Shown piece after piece: positions 18,348 through 27,766 of a stretch of 64,000 bases of DNA. The DNA is from Salinimicrobium sp. TH3 (GTDB taxonomy: Bacteria; Bacteroidota; Bacteroidia; Flavobacteriales; Flavobacteriaceae). Made by a program: the position numbers and the translations under genes. The notes below the pieces were generated by a model. The model was not told the DNA's origin. It saw only the letters and a program-made list of their open reading frames with translations, and did not search any database. Location of the stretch: assembly GCF_026676115.1 (NCBI RefSeq), contig NZ_JAPONB010000001.1, positions 124,001 to 188,000 of the forward strand, given 5' to 3'. The stretch's first letter is position 1. The number at the start of each line of letters is the position of its first letter.

Positions 18348-18378
18348 CACCTCTCAAAAATAGCATTTTTGAGAGGTG
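18348..18378. repeat. Perfect 13-bp hairpin after mfd
   Basis: CACCTCTCAAAAA pairs with TTTTTGAGAGGTG around a 5-base loop (TAGCA). The same design (13-bp stem closing in AAAAA/TTTTT, 5-base loop) occurs at 56050-56080, and looser relatives lie at 43396, 45194, 45318 and 54632. It is probably a terminator or an RNA-stabilising hairpin of a repeated family. Confidence 0.7.
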
Positions 18379-18387
18379 ATTTGAACA

Positions 18388-18426
18388 GACCTCACAGGTC
18401 TCCAAGGTCAGTGAGGTCTTTTTTTT
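18388..18426 (+). terminator. Intrinsic terminator for mfd
   Basis: GACCTCAC (18388-18395) pairs with GTGAGGTC (18411-18418) and is followed by eight T residues. This is a classic rho-independent terminator for mfd. The T run touches the stop codon of the convergent antiporter gene. Confidence 0.8.
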
Positions 18427-19684
18427 AGGTTCTGCTGTCCAGGTTTTCTCCTTCATTTGTTCCTTTGATTCTATTGTGATACAATTTTTCTAAAGGAACA
18501 CTGGTCAAACCATGGACCAGAGTGGAAGCAGCCACGATAAGACTGGGAATGATCCAGGCGTCTTCAAGATTTGCCTTGTCCTTAGAAAGTACTGCGTAAT
18601 AAAGCGCAGCAATTCCAATGGGTCCGAACCAACCCATAAGGAGGACGCTGTATATTTTCTTCCGGAATTGTGGCATTATCGGCATGAGGAGTAAAAGTGC
18701 CGGCAGTCTTCTAAGGAAGAGGATAAGAATTACGATCCAGACCGAAGTCCAGCCCATGCCATACCACTCCTGCCAGGGCAGCATAAGTCCCAGAATAAAA
18801 AACACCGGAATGGTAGTAATTCGTTCCATTGTCTCCTGCACTCTCTGTTCCTTGAGATCTTCGTTTGCTGTAATATCCTTTGCGAAGGCGAAACCCCCTA
18901 CAAATACTGCAATGATCGGATTCATTTTAAGCAGGTGAAATCCTCCCATGAGAAGGAGCGCCACAGCTATGGAAAATGACAGAAGGGTTTTAGCGTTCAG
19001 ATAACCTGCCTGGTGAGTTTTCTTCATCAGGAATCCGCAAGCAAATCCAACTCCGTAGGCGAGAATTGCACAAAGAATACTTTCGTAGAGCAGGACTTTG
19101 GTGAACCATTCAGAAAGATCCCCACTACCTTCTACACCCAACAGGTAGAGCGCCAAAAATACTATTGGATAGGCAAAACCGTCATTCGCACCTGCTTCAA
19201 AAGAAAGCGTATTCCTGATCTTCTTCGGGAGATATTTCTCCGCCTTTTCTCCGGTCACCAGGGTGGAGGCAACGACTGGATCTGTAGGTGTAATAATTGC
19301 ACCGATCAAAAAACATTCAAAAACGGATAACTTCGGAAGGAGAAAGTATATTATTCCGCTACTCAAACCCCACATGAAGATCATTCCGAAGATAACCAGA
19401 TTGGACAGTGTGGCGGCATTTTTCCTGAAGATGTGGGTTGGCAGCCTCAATGCTGTTGCCATTAAAGCCATTGCAATGGTAAATTGACAGGCGTATTCGA
19501 GTACCTTGAATTCCGAAACGGAATCTGAAGATTTTATGATGTTAAGAACCTCAGGTCCAACAAGTACTCCTAAAATAAGGGCAAGAAGAGGTTCAGTGAC
19601 AGAAATGTTGTGGATTTTCTTGAAGAAAGCGCCCGAAAGAATGATCAAAAAACTAATAAAGAAAACGACGAGCATTAAGTCCAT
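18425..19684 (-). CDS. Cation:proton antiporter (NhaP/CPA1 type)
   Basis: The 419-residue, roughly 12-helix membrane protein carries the CPA1 signature regions: IIGAIITPTDPVVASTLVTG (unwound-helix region with TDP), FEAGANDGFAYPIVF (the ND motif of CPA1 electroneutral antiporters) and a GWFGPIGIAALYY segment near the end. It exchanges Na+ or K+ for H+ across the inner membrane for pH and salt homeostasis. It is complete in length without a large cytosolic tail. It is convergent with mfd and divergent from the DUF389 gene. Confidence 0.9.
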   Translation of the reverse strand: MDLMLVVFFISFLIILSGAFFKKIHNISVTEPLLALILGVLVGPEVLNIIKSSDSVSEFKVLEYACQFTIAMALMATALRLPTHIFRKNAATLSNLVIFGMIFMWGLSSGIIYFLLPKLSVFECFLIGAIITPTDPVVASTLVTGEKAEKYLPKKIRNTLSFEAGANDGFAYPIVFLALYLLGVEGSGDLSEWFTKVLLYESILCAILAYGVGFACGFLMKKTHQAGYLNAKTLLSFSIAVALLLMGGFHLLKMNPIIAVFVGGFAFAKDITANEDLKEQRVQETMERITTIPVFFILGLMLPWQEWYGMGWTSVWIVILILFLRRLPALLLLMPIMPQFRKKIYSVLLMGWFGPIGIAALYYAVLSKDKANLEDAWIIPSLIVAASTLVHGLTSVPLEKLYHNRIKGTNEGENLDSRT

Positions 19685-19896
19685 AGTGAGGATTTCTGTA
19701 AGAGTTTTCTTAAAGTTAATTAGTGACAGCTTCTATTTTCTTAAGAAATTTATAAAAGTTCTTTTTTGCTGCCGATTAGCTCCTGCTTCTGCCTTAAAGT
19801 TCCCTTAAGGTGATCGCTGTTTTTGTTGCTTTCTTTTATCTTGTGCTGTAGGCAGATTCTAAAAGTAATCTGGTTGTTTTCAAACAAATAGCATAA

Positions 19897-21156
19897 ATGC
19901 GACAATTAATTATTAAAATTCCAAAAGGCAATAAAAAAGAAATTCTGGGACTGGTAACAGATTTTAAAGGCAAGAACACCATCTGTCTTTCTGAAGAACA
20001 ACACGATGTTTTTGTACTTTTTCTACCCAACCAGAAGGTGAATAACTTCCTTAAACGCCTTGATAAATATGAACAACCCGAGATAAGCCTCATTCCGCGG
20101 GGAGTGATCACTCTTTATCCTCCGGCTTCAGATTCTCCTGACCAGGTGGCCGATGTGCAGCCCAAAAGTTCCCTGGAAATCTACCTTGGAGGCATTCAAA
20201 GTGTAGGTTCTATAAAAGGTCTTATTGGATACTCTATTGCGGCCGGGATAATTGTTTGGATAGGGCTTTATACTACCACTGTTTTCTTGCTGGTGGCAGC
20301 CATGCTAGTCGCTCCCTTTGCGGGACCTGCCATGAATGCCGCGCTGGCAACTTCAGCCGGAAAAATGCCACTTCTAAAAAGTAGTCTGGCCCGATATGGG
20401 CTGGCAATTGGTACCGGGATCCTGGTAAGTTTTCTCATGACCGTGATCTTTCCGCTGGAGACCCTCACCCCATTAATGGTAGAAGTAAGTCAGGTGTCAA
20501 AAGTGGCAATTTTACTGCCTCTTATTTCAGGTTTTGCAGGGGCAATAAATATTGTGCAGTCCGAAAGAGATAGCCTGGTATCGGGTGCGGCGGTAGGAAT
20601 ACTTGTTGCTGCCTCGCTTGCGCCGCCGGTAGGACTAATTGGAGCGGGTCTGTATCTGCTGGACTGGGAGATCATTAGCAGCAGTGTATTTCGTGTAGTC
20701 CTGCAGCTGTTGGGAATTCACCTGGCTGCCACCCTCGTTTTCTATTTCTACGGAAAAGTCACTCCCAAAGGAGTCCGTTTTTTGCAGGGAAGCAGCAAGA
20801 TGACCTGGTTCACCAGCTCATTCGTAGTGCTGGCAATTGCCGGAATGATGTTCTGGCAGTTCAGCCGGCCTCCGTTTCTGCGCAAGGCCAGTATGAACAC
20901 CGAACTTACCGAAGAACTCGATAAAGCGCTCAATGAACTGGAATTTATTGAGGTAATTGAGAAGGATGTGAACTTTACCAACACCAGGATCAAGGGAAAT
21001 CCAACAGTGAGCTATAATGTGACCGTGCTTCCCAGGGATTCCTCTTTACCGGAAAGTGTTCTGAAAAAAAGGATAATAGATCACCTTAAACAAAATATTA
21101 AACACCAGGACGACAATATTTATGAGGTATACCAGGTAAACATAGCAGAAGACTAA
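19897..21156 (+). CDS. DUF389 domain-containing membrane protein
   Basis: The 419-residue protein has a soluble N-terminal domain (about 1-85), then the DUF389 membrane core with SVGSIKGLIGYSIAAGIIVW, a glycine- and alanine-rich AAMLVAPFAGPAMNAALA segment and AAVGILVAASLAPPVGLIGAGLY. A soluble C-terminal tail of about 100 residues follows. The family (TIGR00341/TIGR00271) has no firm function; a role as a channel or transporter is likely. The next gene, a YetF-like membrane protein, follows after 20 bases, so the two are probably co-transcribed. Confidence 0.88.
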   Translation: MRQLIIKIPKGNKKEILGLVTDFKGKNTICLSEEQHDVFVLFLPNQKVNNFLKRLDKYEQPEISLIPRGVITLYPPASDSPDQVADVQPKSSLEIYLGGIQSVGSIKGLIGYSIAAGIIVWIGLYTTTVFLLVAAMLVAPFAGPAMNAALATSAGKMPLLKSSLARYGLAIGTGILVSFLMTVIFPLETLTPLMVEVSQVSKVAILLPLISGFAGAINIVQSERDSLVSGAAVGILVAASLAPPVGLIGAGLYLLDWEIISSSVFRVVLQLLGIHLAATLVFYFYGKVTPKGVRFLQGSSKMTWFTSSFVVLAIAGMMFWQFSRPPFLRKASMNTELTEELDKALNELEFIEVIEKDVNFTNTRIKGNPTVSYNVTVLPRDSSLPESVLKKRIIDHLKQNIKHQDDNIYEVYQVNIAED

Positions 21157-21176
21157 AATGAATTCAGGAACAAATC

Positions 21177-21710
21177 ATGGATGATACTACATTTTTATGG
21201 AACGGGGTCCAGCCGCTAATAAGGATCGTGGTGGTGGGGTTTACGGCTTATTTAGCCATAGTTCTCATCTTAAGGGTCTCGGGTAAAAGGACCCTTGCCA
21301 GCATGAGTGCCTTTGATTTTGTAATTGCCGTGGCTGTGGGTGCTGTTTTTGGCCGTACTCTTACCACTAAGGATCTTTCAATTTCCGAAGCCGTGACTGC
21401 CTTCATATTACTTGCCGTTTTACAGTTCATTTTCGCCTATTTTGAAGGAAAGTCAAAGGTCTTCAAGAAGATCTTCAATACTTCACCAACCCTGCTTTTC
21501 TATGATGGAAAGTTTATTGAAAAGAACCTTCATAAAGAGAGATTGGACGAAAGTAAAGTACTTAGTGCAGTCAGAAAAAAAGGCTTTGGTAGTATGGACG
21601 ATGTTGCCGCCGTGATTCTTGAGATCGATGCCCAGCTTTCTGTCATCGGAAAATCGAAGGAAGGTAAATCTTCAACTTTTCAAGATCTACTGGACGAAAC
21701 GGAGCTTTAA
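21177..21710 (+). CDS. DUF421 (YetF/YcaP-like) membrane protein
   Basis: The 177-residue protein has three N-terminal transmembrane helices, including LRVSGKRTLASMSAFDFVIAVAVGA, the hallmark of DUF421. A soluble C-terminal domain follows with SPTLLFYDGKFIEKNLHKERLDESKVLSAVRKKGF. YetF-like proteins are linked to envelope and spore lipids in Bacillus; the role here is unknown. It is likely in an operon with the DUF389 gene and ends with a 4-base overlap with the convergent yraN-like gene. Confidence 0.9.
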   Translation: MDDTTFLWNGVQPLIRIVVVGFTAYLAIVLILRVSGKRTLASMSAFDFVIAVAVGAVFGRTLTTKDLSISEAVTAFILLAVLQFIFAYFEGKSKVFKKIFNTSPTLLFYDGKFIEKNLHKERLDESKVLSAVRKKGFGSMDDVAAVILEIDAQLSVIGKSKEGKSSTFQDLLDETEL

Positions 21711-22066
21711 AAATGTAGAAAGGCATCCTCAATGTGCTCCAGCCTTGTCCCGGCTTTGTTCTTTATGATTGCCACTATGTCGAAACGTACCTCGACGTCC
21801 AGTTTGTGTTCATTTACAAAGTAATCGATAGCTTTTACCAGCTGCTTGATCTGTTTCTTCTTGACAAAATCCTGCGGATCTCCAAAATCGGGTGTACTGC
21901 GGGTTTTAACTTCTACGACCGCCAGGATATTATCTTTTTGAGCGATGATGTCTATTTCAGCTTTTTGATAAATAAAATTACGGGCCACAATTTCATAACC
22001 TGTGGCAAGAAGATGGGCTACGGCCATTTCCTCACCACGTTTCCCAAGTTCATTATGTTGTGCCAT
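21707..22066 (-). CDS. YraN family protein (UPF0102, nuclease-like fold)
   Basis: The 119-residue protein begins with HNELGKRGEEMAVAHLLATGYEIVARNF and has the restriction-endonuclease-like motif AEIDIIAQKDNILAVVEVKTRS (D, ExK). That places it in the YraN/UPF0102 family, a Holliday-junction-resolvase-like fold. Catalytic residues appear intact. The biological substrate of the family is not established. It is convergent with the DUF421 gene. Confidence 0.93.
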   Translation of the reverse strand: MAQHNELGKRGEEMAVAHLLATGYEIVARNFIYQKAEIDIIAQKDNILAVVEVKTRSTPDFGDPQDFVKKKQIKQLVKAIDYFVNEHKLDVEVRFDIVAIIKNKAGTRLEHIEDAFLHF

Positions 22067-22151
22067 AATTTGTTGTCACCCTTCGAAAATGTAATTTTAT
22101 TCAATCTTTTTTGAGAGGTTATTTTCTCTCAAGTTTTCTGAATTTAGGGAT

Positions 22152-22733
22152 TTAATCCTCTTTCTGTAAAATAATAGCTCTAACCTTTAGATCCAGATTA
22201 ATAATATCTTCGGGATCTGCTTCAATGATTTTATCACCGTAAAAACTCTTTGGAGGTGCAGCCACCGGTGCCAAAAATACTCTGACATTTGAATCTTTCA
22301 TCTTGCCGTCTTTCCAGTCAACTGCGCCGCTATAATCCCATCCAAAACCGTAGAAGTCAATACTTCCTTCATTAATTTTGACCAGGTCTTCATAACTGGT
22401 TCCCACTTCAATTCCTTCAGAGGTTCTCCAGCGGCCATCATTTTCTGTATATATCTGGTGTGGTTTATTCATTGTTTTGTCCTCCCAGATAATGAGCAGC
22501 TCATCATCTGTGTTTGGATATAGTATGCTGTATGCCCGCTCTATCGTTCCCTCCTCAAAAAGGTCAACACCTTCAGAAATTTCTGCATCGGGATAGATTT
22601 TTTCTAAACTGTTCTCATTTATGACCTCGGCTAAATTTTCCAGACGGAATTTTTCCGGAGAATTAGCCGTTAATTTTTTGCTTTTACAACCTGAAGCTAA
22701 AATTATAAGCCCCAGTATCAAGAGTTTCTTCAT
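22152..22733 (-). CDS. Lipoprotein of unknown function
   Basis: The 193-residue protein starts at ATG 22733 with MKKLLILGLIILASGCKSKK, a type II signal peptide with lipobox LASGC, so it should be lipidated and placed in the inner or outer membrane. The mature part is acidic, with YSILYPNTDDELLIIWED and EGIEVGTSYEDLVKINEG segments. I do not recognise a named domain. The eight in-frame residues upstream of ATG 22733 precede the signal peptide and are unlikely to be translated. Confidence 0.8.
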   Translation of the reverse strand: MKKLLILGLIILASGCKSKKLTANSPEKFRLENLAEVINENSLEKIYPDAEISEGVDLFEEGTIERAYSILYPNTDDELLIIWEDKTMNKPHQIYTENDGRWRTSEGIEVGTSYEDLVKINEGSIDFYGFGWDYSGAVDWKDGKMKDSNVRVFLAPVAAPPKSFYGDKIIEADPEDIINLDLKVRAIILQKED

Positions 22734-22845
22734 TTTTATTTTTTTACTAAAATGCACAACATTTGCCGCACCTGCACTGCCTTTTACTAAAATTTAACTT
22801 GTAATCCCCTGTACTTGCTTAACTTTACAGCCTTTAATTTTGACC

Positions 22846-24948
22846 ATGGAATTACCAAAAAGATATACTATTACGGCTGCCCTGCCGTACACTAACGGAC
22901 CTATACATATTGGCCATTTAGCAGGCGTTTACGTACCTGCCGACATCTATGCCCGCTTCATGAGGATGCAGGGGCGCGAGGTGGCTTTCGTATGTGGAAG
23001 TGACGAGCACGGGGTGCCAATTACTATAAAAGCAAAAAAAGAAGGCGTTTCTCCCCAGGATGTGGTGGACAAATATCACAAGATCATAAAAAAGAGCTTC
23101 CAGGACTTCGGAATTTCCTTTGATAATTACTCAAGAACATCTGCTGAAGTTCATCATAAAACTGCTTCAGAATTCTTTAAAAAACTTTACGACGCCGGAA
23201 AGTTTACTGAAGAAACCACTCAACAGCTTTTTGATCCTGAAGCTGAACAGTTTTTGGCCGATAGATTTGTTGTAGGGACCTGCCCAAAGTGCGGATACGA
23301 AGAAAGCTATGGAGACCAGTGCGAGAAGTGCGGGACCAGCCATAACGCGACCGATCTTATTAACCCGAAGTCGGCCATTACCGGTTCAAAACCTGTTTTG
23401 AAGGAAACCAGACACTGGTTCTTACCGCTCGACCAATACGAAGGCTGGCTTAGGGAATGGATCCTGGAAGGTCATAAGAAAGACTGGAAGTCCAATGTTT
23501 ACGGACAGGTAAAATCCTGGATCGATGACGGGTTAAGGCCTCGTGCCGTAACCCGGGATTTAGACTGGGGGATTCCTGTGCCGGTAGAGGGTGGCGAAGG
23601 AAAAGTGCTTTACGTGTGGTTTGACGCGCCAATCGGGTATATTTCTTCTACCAAAGAATGGGCAGAGAAGACCGGAAGGGATTGGGAGCCTTATTGGAAA
23701 AGTGAGGATACAAAGCTGGTACATTTCATTGGAAAAGACAATATCGTCTTTCATTGTGTGATCTTTCCGGCAATGCTTAAAGCAGAGGGAAGTTACATCC
23801 TTCCCGAAAATGTTCCGGCAAACGAGTTTTTGAACCTGGAGGGGAACAAGCTTTCAACTTCCAAGAATTGGGCGGTCTGGCTGCATGAATACCTGGAGGA
23901 ATTTCCCGGGCAGCAGGATGTGTTGAGGTACGCCTTAACGGCAAATGCACCCGAAACCAAGGACAATGACTTTACGTGGAAGGATTTCCAGGCGAGAAAT
24001 AATAATGAGCTGGTTGCCATTTTTGGAAACTTTATTAATCGGGTAGTGGTGCTTACCAATAAGTACTACGACGGGGTTGTGCCTAAGCCGGGAGAGTTTT
24101 CTGAAGTTGATGAACAAACCCTGGCTGAACTTAGGGCTTATCCTGCAGTGATCGCCAGTTCTATTGAACGTTATAGGTTTAGAGAAGCACAGGGAGAACT
24201 AATGAACGTTGCCCGCCTTGGAAATAAATACCTGGCCGATGAAGAGCCCTGGAAACTTATCAAAACTGACGAGGAAAGAGTAAAAACAATTATGTATGTG
24301 GCCCTGCAGATAGCTACTGCACTGGCGAACCTGAGTGAGCCATTTTTGCCTTACACTGCCGAAAAACTGAAGAGAATGCTGGACTACGGGAAAGCTTCTT
24401 CGGAAGCGAACGAAGCAGCAATTGTTGAAGATGACAGAGAGAATCAATGGGAGCAGATTAATAAGGAATCAGTACTTCTGCCTGCCGGACACCAGATAGG
24501 AAAAGGAGAATTGCTTTTCTCTAAAATAGAAGACGAACAAATTCAGAAACAATTGGAAAAACTTGAAGCAACGAAAGCGGCAAATATAGCCGACAATAAA
24601 AAAGCAGAACCGCAAAAAGAAACTGCCACTTTTGAGGACTTTTCAAAAATTGATCTACGTGTGGGAACCATTGTAGAAGCTGAGAAAATGCTGAAGGCCA
24701 ACAAGCTTCTCGTATTAAAAGTAGACACAGGTCTTGACGTGCGAACCATAGTTTCAGGAATTGCCGAAAGCTTTAAACCGGAAGACATTATAGGTAAAAA
24801 AGTAACGGTGCTGATCAACCTTGCTCCGCGGAAATTACGCGGCGTAGAAAGTGAAGGGATGATCCTAATGACCGAAAATGCTTCAGGTAAACTGGTATTC
24901 CTTAATCCCGATGAAGACGGGGTGAAGGAGGGAACGGTGATTTCCTAA
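22846..24948 (+). CDS. metG: Methionine--tRNA ligase
   Basis: The 700-residue protein has the class I HIGH motif at 21-24 (GPIHIGHL), a zinc-binding CPKC...CEKC pair beginning at residue 146, and a KMSKS-like loop KLSTSK at 335-340. A C-terminal tRNA-binding/EMAP-II-like domain (from about 590, [17 protein letters not shown]) gives dimerisation. It charges tRNA-Met. The ATG at 22846 gives the normal N terminus ([18 protein letters not shown]); an in-frame TTG six bases upstream is less likely. Confidence 0.96.
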   Translation: MELPKRYTITAALPYTNGPIHIGHLAGVYVPADIYARFMRMQGREVAFVCGSDEHGVPITIKAKKEGVSPQDVVDKYHKIIKKSFQDFGISFDNYSRTSAEVHHKTASEFFKKLYDAGKFTEETTQQLFDPEAEQFLADRFVVGTCPKCGYEESYGDQCEKCGTSHNATDLINPKSAITGSKPVLKETRHWFLPLDQYEGWLREWILEGHKKDWKSNVYGQVKSWIDDGLRPRAVTRDLDWGIPVPVEGGEGKVLYVWFDAPIGYISSTKEWAEKTGRDWEPYWKSEDTKLVHFIGKDNIVFHCVIFPAMLKAEGSYILPENVPANEFLNLEGNKLSTSKNWAVWLHEYLEEFPGQQDVLRYALTANAPETKDNDFTWKDFQARNNNELVAIFGNFINRVVVLTNKYYDGVVPKPGEFSEVDEQTLAELRAYPAVIASSIERYRFREAQGELMNVARLGNKYLADEEPWKLIKTDEERVKTIMYVALQIATALANLSEPFLPYTAEKLKRMLDYGKASSEANEAAIVEDDRENQWEQINKESVLLPAGHQIGKGELLFSKIEDEQIQKQLEKLEATKAANIADNKKAEPQKETATFEDFSKIDLRVGTIVEAEKMLKANKLLVLKVDTGLDVRTIVSGIAESFKPEDIIGKKVTVLINLAPRKLRGVESEGMILMTENASGKLVFLNPDEDGVKEGTVIS

Positions 24949-25297
24949 TAATCAGATCTCGGCTCCGGCTACCTGAGTGGCGTTCGAAGCACTTGAGTTG
25001 ACCGAAAACTGTATCCACGAGCGGTGTCGTATCCAAATGTCTCCCCGAGCGGAGTCGTATTCAAATGTCTCCCCGAGCGGAGTCGAGGGGTTGCTTGTGA
25101 AAATGGATCTTGTTTCTGCATAAGAGATTTTTCGGAGTCTTTTAATGGAGTTAGCGGTAAAGGAAGCAGTTAGGTAGTTGCCGTAGGTTTGAGGTCTCGA
25201 CTCCGCTCGACCTGACAAAACAATTGTCTCCCCGAGAAGCCTGTGCTGAGCGGAGCTGAAGTAGAGTCCAGGGGTCTTTCGTGAAAAAGGGACTAAA
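24949..25297. repeat. Repeat-rich intergenic region with 28-bp tandem units
   Basis: This region holds 28-bp tandem copies built on GAGCGGAGTCG and CAAATGTCTCCCC at about 25019-25085. An AGGTCTCGACTCCGCTCGACCT near-palindrome follows at 25192-25217, then another CTCCCCGAG...GCTGAGCGGAG block. All are variants of one G/C-rich word (CGAGCGGAGTCGAG). No gene is seen. It forms the left flank of the GIY-YIG pseudogene. Confidence 0.65.
25192..25217. repeat. Left copy of 25-bp near-palindrome flanking the GIY-YIG pseudogene
   Basis: AGGTCTCGACTCCGCTCGAC followed by CTGAC is found here and again, identical over 25 bases, at 25659-25683. The pair brackets the GIY-YIG gene as direct repeats. The word folds on itself (TCGA...TCGA with AGGT...ACCT ends). 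Confidence 0.75.
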
Positions 25298-25621
25298 ATG
25301 GAAAAGATGAAACTGTACTATGTGTATATCCTGGAATGTTCTGATAAGTTACTCTACACAGGAGTAACAAATTATATTTCCAGAAGGTTAGATGAGCATA
25401 ATGCAGGTGTAAACAAGAACAGTTTCACGTTCAAAAGGAGACCCGTAGAGGTCATTTTTCATCAGGAATTTAATGATGTGAATCAGGCAATATGGTTTTA
25501 AAAGAAGATCAAAAGGTGGAGCGCCCAGAAGAAGAGAGCTTTAGCCAATGATGATGAAATGCTCTTAAAGCTGCTGGCTGAATGTAGAAATGAGAGTCAT
25601 TCTAAAAACAAGTATAATTAA
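25298..25621 (+). pseudogene. GIY-YIG nuclease, broken by an in-frame TAA
   Basis: From ATG 25298 (or 25307) the frame gives a UvrC-type GIY-YIG domain: YYVYILECSDKLLYTGVTN (the GIY/YIG strands as YVY...YTG) and SRRLDEHNAG (catalytic Arg). It then meets TAA at 25499-25501 in IWF*KKIKRWSAQKKRALAN. Homologous proteins normally read an E at this point (FEKKIKGWS), so a GAA to TAA change explains the break. The frame then stays open to TAA 25619-25621, giving a normal 107-residue length. Only the conserved glutamate side of the active site and the tail are lost. It is bracketed by identical 25-bp repeats. Confidence 0.85.
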
Positions 25622-25658
25622 AAGGCAACTTTTAGGTCTGTATGAAGATACTAAACCT

Positions 25659-25683
25659 AGGTCTCGACTCCGCTCGACCTGAC
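25659..25683. repeat. Right copy of 25-bp near-palindrome flanking the GIY-YIG pseudogene
   Basis: This is identical over 25 bases to 25192-25216 and in the same orientation. It ends 38 bases before the deacetylase ATG. A weaker relative (AAGCTCGATCTGACA) follows at 25702-25716. Confidence 0.75.
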
Positions 25684-25721
25684 GATTGGTAGCGGTAGTC
25701 TAAGCTCGATCTGACACAGAA

Positions 25722-26624
25722 ATGCTCAAAATCGCTTTCCATCCCATTTACGTTCTGCCTTTACCTGAAGGTCATCGATTCCCAATGGAAAAGTATGAGC
25801 TGGTGCCACAGCAATTATTGCACGAGGGCACCTGCTCGCGAGAGAACTTTTTTGAACCCGAATATCCCGATGAAGCCGATATTCTGGCCGTTCATGACAA
25901 GGACTATGTTGAAGGGTTGAAAAATCAAACGCTCAGCTACAGGGAAGCTAGAAAGATTGGTTTACCATTGTCCGAACGGCTCGTGGAGCGGGAATTCATT
26001 ATTACTTCAGGCACTATTAAGGCTGCCGAATTTGCCCTGAAAAACGGAATCGCCATGAACATTGCCGGGGGTACACACCACGCTTATACCAATCAGGGGG
26101 AAGGCTTTTGCATGTTCAACGATCAGGCGGTGGCGGCACGGTGGCTACAGCAGAACAAACTCGCTGAAAAGATCCTCATTGTGGACCTCGATGTACACCA
26201 GGGCAACGGGACAGCAGAGATTTTTCAGAATGATCCTTCAGTTTTTACTTTTTCAATGCATGGCAGGAACAATTACCCATTCAAAAAAGAAAAATCCGAT
26301 CTCGATATTGAGCTGGAAAATGGCACCGGGGATGAGGAATATCTCAAGATCCTCAAAGAAACTTTGCCGCGACTTATTGAAGAACAAAAACCTGATTTCA
26401 TCTTTTACTTAAGTGGTGTCGATATCCTTTCGACTGATAAACTTGGGAAACTCGGCTGCACAGAGGCCGGCTGTAAGGAGCGTGACCGATATGTGCTGCA
26501 AACCTGCCACGACCTTAATATTCCGGTGGAGGTAAGCATGGGCGGTGGCTATTCCCCTCATATCAAAAATATAATTGACGCTCATGCCAATACCTTTCGG
26601 CTGGCGCAGGAGATCTATTTTTAA
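25722..26624 (+). CDS. Histone deacetylase family protein (HDAC11/class IV-like)
   Basis: The 300-residue protein has the arginase/deacetylase fold motifs: GGTHHAYTNQGEGFCMFND (tandem active-site histidines), ILIVDLDVHQGNGT (zinc-binding D and H), HGRNNYPF, LSGVDILSTDKLGKL (third zinc ligand D) and VSMGGGYS. It begins HPIYVLPLPEGHRFPMEKYELV, typical of the HDAC11-like bacterial group. It should be an active zinc-dependent deacetylase, or fatty-acyl deacylase, of lysine or small amides in the cytosol. Its substrate is unknown and no acetyltransferase partner is adjacent. Confidence 0.9.
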   Translation: MLKIAFHPIYVLPLPEGHRFPMEKYELVPQQLLHEGTCSRENFFEPEYPDEADILAVHDKDYVEGLKNQTLSYREARKIGLPLSERLVEREFIITSGTIKAAEFALKNGIAMNIAGGTHHAYTNQGEGFCMFNDQAVAARWLQQNKLAEKILIVDLDVHQGNGTAEIFQNDPSVFTFSMHGRNNYPFKKEKSDLDIELENGTGDEEYLKILKETLPRLIEEQKPDFIFYLSGVDILSTDKLGKLGCTEAGCKERDRYVLQTCHDLNIPVEVSMGGGYSPHIKNIIDAHANTFRLAQEIYF

Positions 26625-26716
26625 TTCACTACAGGTCGCAAATTGATATAACTCAGGATTCTTTTCATTCCTTTTTACTACTTTCAACCTGGGCCCCTCT
26701 TTCTGTAGTATAGGTT

Positions 26717-27592
26717 ATGAAAACGTCCCTAAAAAAAGGAAAAGAGCAGCGAAAGAGGCATACTGTCTACACCATCTACTTGGTGAGCAGCTCAGCTTTG
26801 TTCCTCGTCTACCTTCAATCTCAGCTCTACAGCTGGGATCTATGGCCATTTTCCTATCCGGAGATCTGGTTAATAGCGTTCTCATTTTTATTTCTTTTTT
26901 CAGTTCTACGCCTGCTTGTTTCCCTGCCTTTCCTTGTTAGATCCATTAGAAAAGAACCACAGGATTTAAGCCTCAGCATACCTCCGGCTCTGGCAATTAT
27001 GATTCTGACGATTTGGATATTTGATGCTGGTGGTCAGTACATGTTACTGGGAATTTTGACAGGGCTTTATATAATCAGCGGATTTGGTTTCGGGATATAT
27101 GGAATTCAGAAAATGAGAAAAGGTCAGGAAAAAGAACACGCTGGTCATTCTGAAAAAGAGGTAAGAGCTATGGAAAAAACAGCCAAATTCCTCTATTTCA
27201 TCTTTATCGCCAGCGGAGTGACCGGTCTATTTTTTTCGCTGGTTTCTTATTTTCCTGGCTTGGACTGGTGGCCTGCTCATGCTTTTTTAGATTTTGAAAT
27301 GCTCTTCACCATTCAGCTCTTTCTAATGGGGGCTGGGGTTTTCAGGTTGTTGTATCACTTTTATTTTCTTCTGTTTCTTTTCCGCTATGGCAGGTCACAC
27401 CTTAGCCTCACCTTTCCTCTTATTCTTTTATTCCTGGGAGGGCTTTTGAAATTACTGGTTCCGGGAAGCGGCATCTCGTTGGCAGCAGAATTGTTCTACG
27501 CCCTTACTGCTACAGTTTGTGGTATTATAGGTTTTTATACCAGTGGCGGCAAAGGAGATTTCTTTAAAAAGGGACATTATCAATCCGAATAA
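26717..27592 (+). CDS. Multi-pass membrane protein of unknown function
   Basis: The 291-residue protein has about eight hydrophobic helices in two groups of four, split by a basic/acidic loop (RKGQEKEHAGHSEKEVRAMEK). Each half ends with a GI-x-G-x-x-KMRKG-like or glycine-rich turn, suggesting an internal duplication. I recognise no named domain. The next gene, 27767-28261, encodes a shorter protein of the same style, roughly one half, so the two may be related paralogues. Confidence 0.7.
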   Translation: MKTSLKKGKEQRKRHTVYTIYLVSSSALFLVYLQSQLYSWDLWPFSYPEIWLIAFSFLFLFSVLRLLVSLPFLVRSIRKEPQDLSLSIPPALAIMILTIWIFDAGGQYMLLGILTGLYIISGFGFGIYGIQKMRKGQEKEHAGHSEKEVRAMEKTAKFLYFIFIASGVTGLFFSLVSYFPGLDWWPAHAFLDFEMLFTIQLFLMGAGVFRLLYHFYFLLFLFRYGRSHLSLTFPLILLFLGGLLKLLVPGSGISLAAELFYALTATVCGIIGFYTSGGKGDFFKKGHYQSE

Positions 27593-27766
27593 TCTATTAA
27601 AACAACTGGATACAGAAATTTAGTTGATGCACACGCCACTACCTCCAGGCTGGGAAGGGAAAATTTGTTTTAAATTATTTAGCACCATTGATATTGATAA
27701 TTATCAGGAATTAATCTATAGCGTTTGCTTAAATTTATTAGGTCATTTATTTTATAGGGAAGAAAA

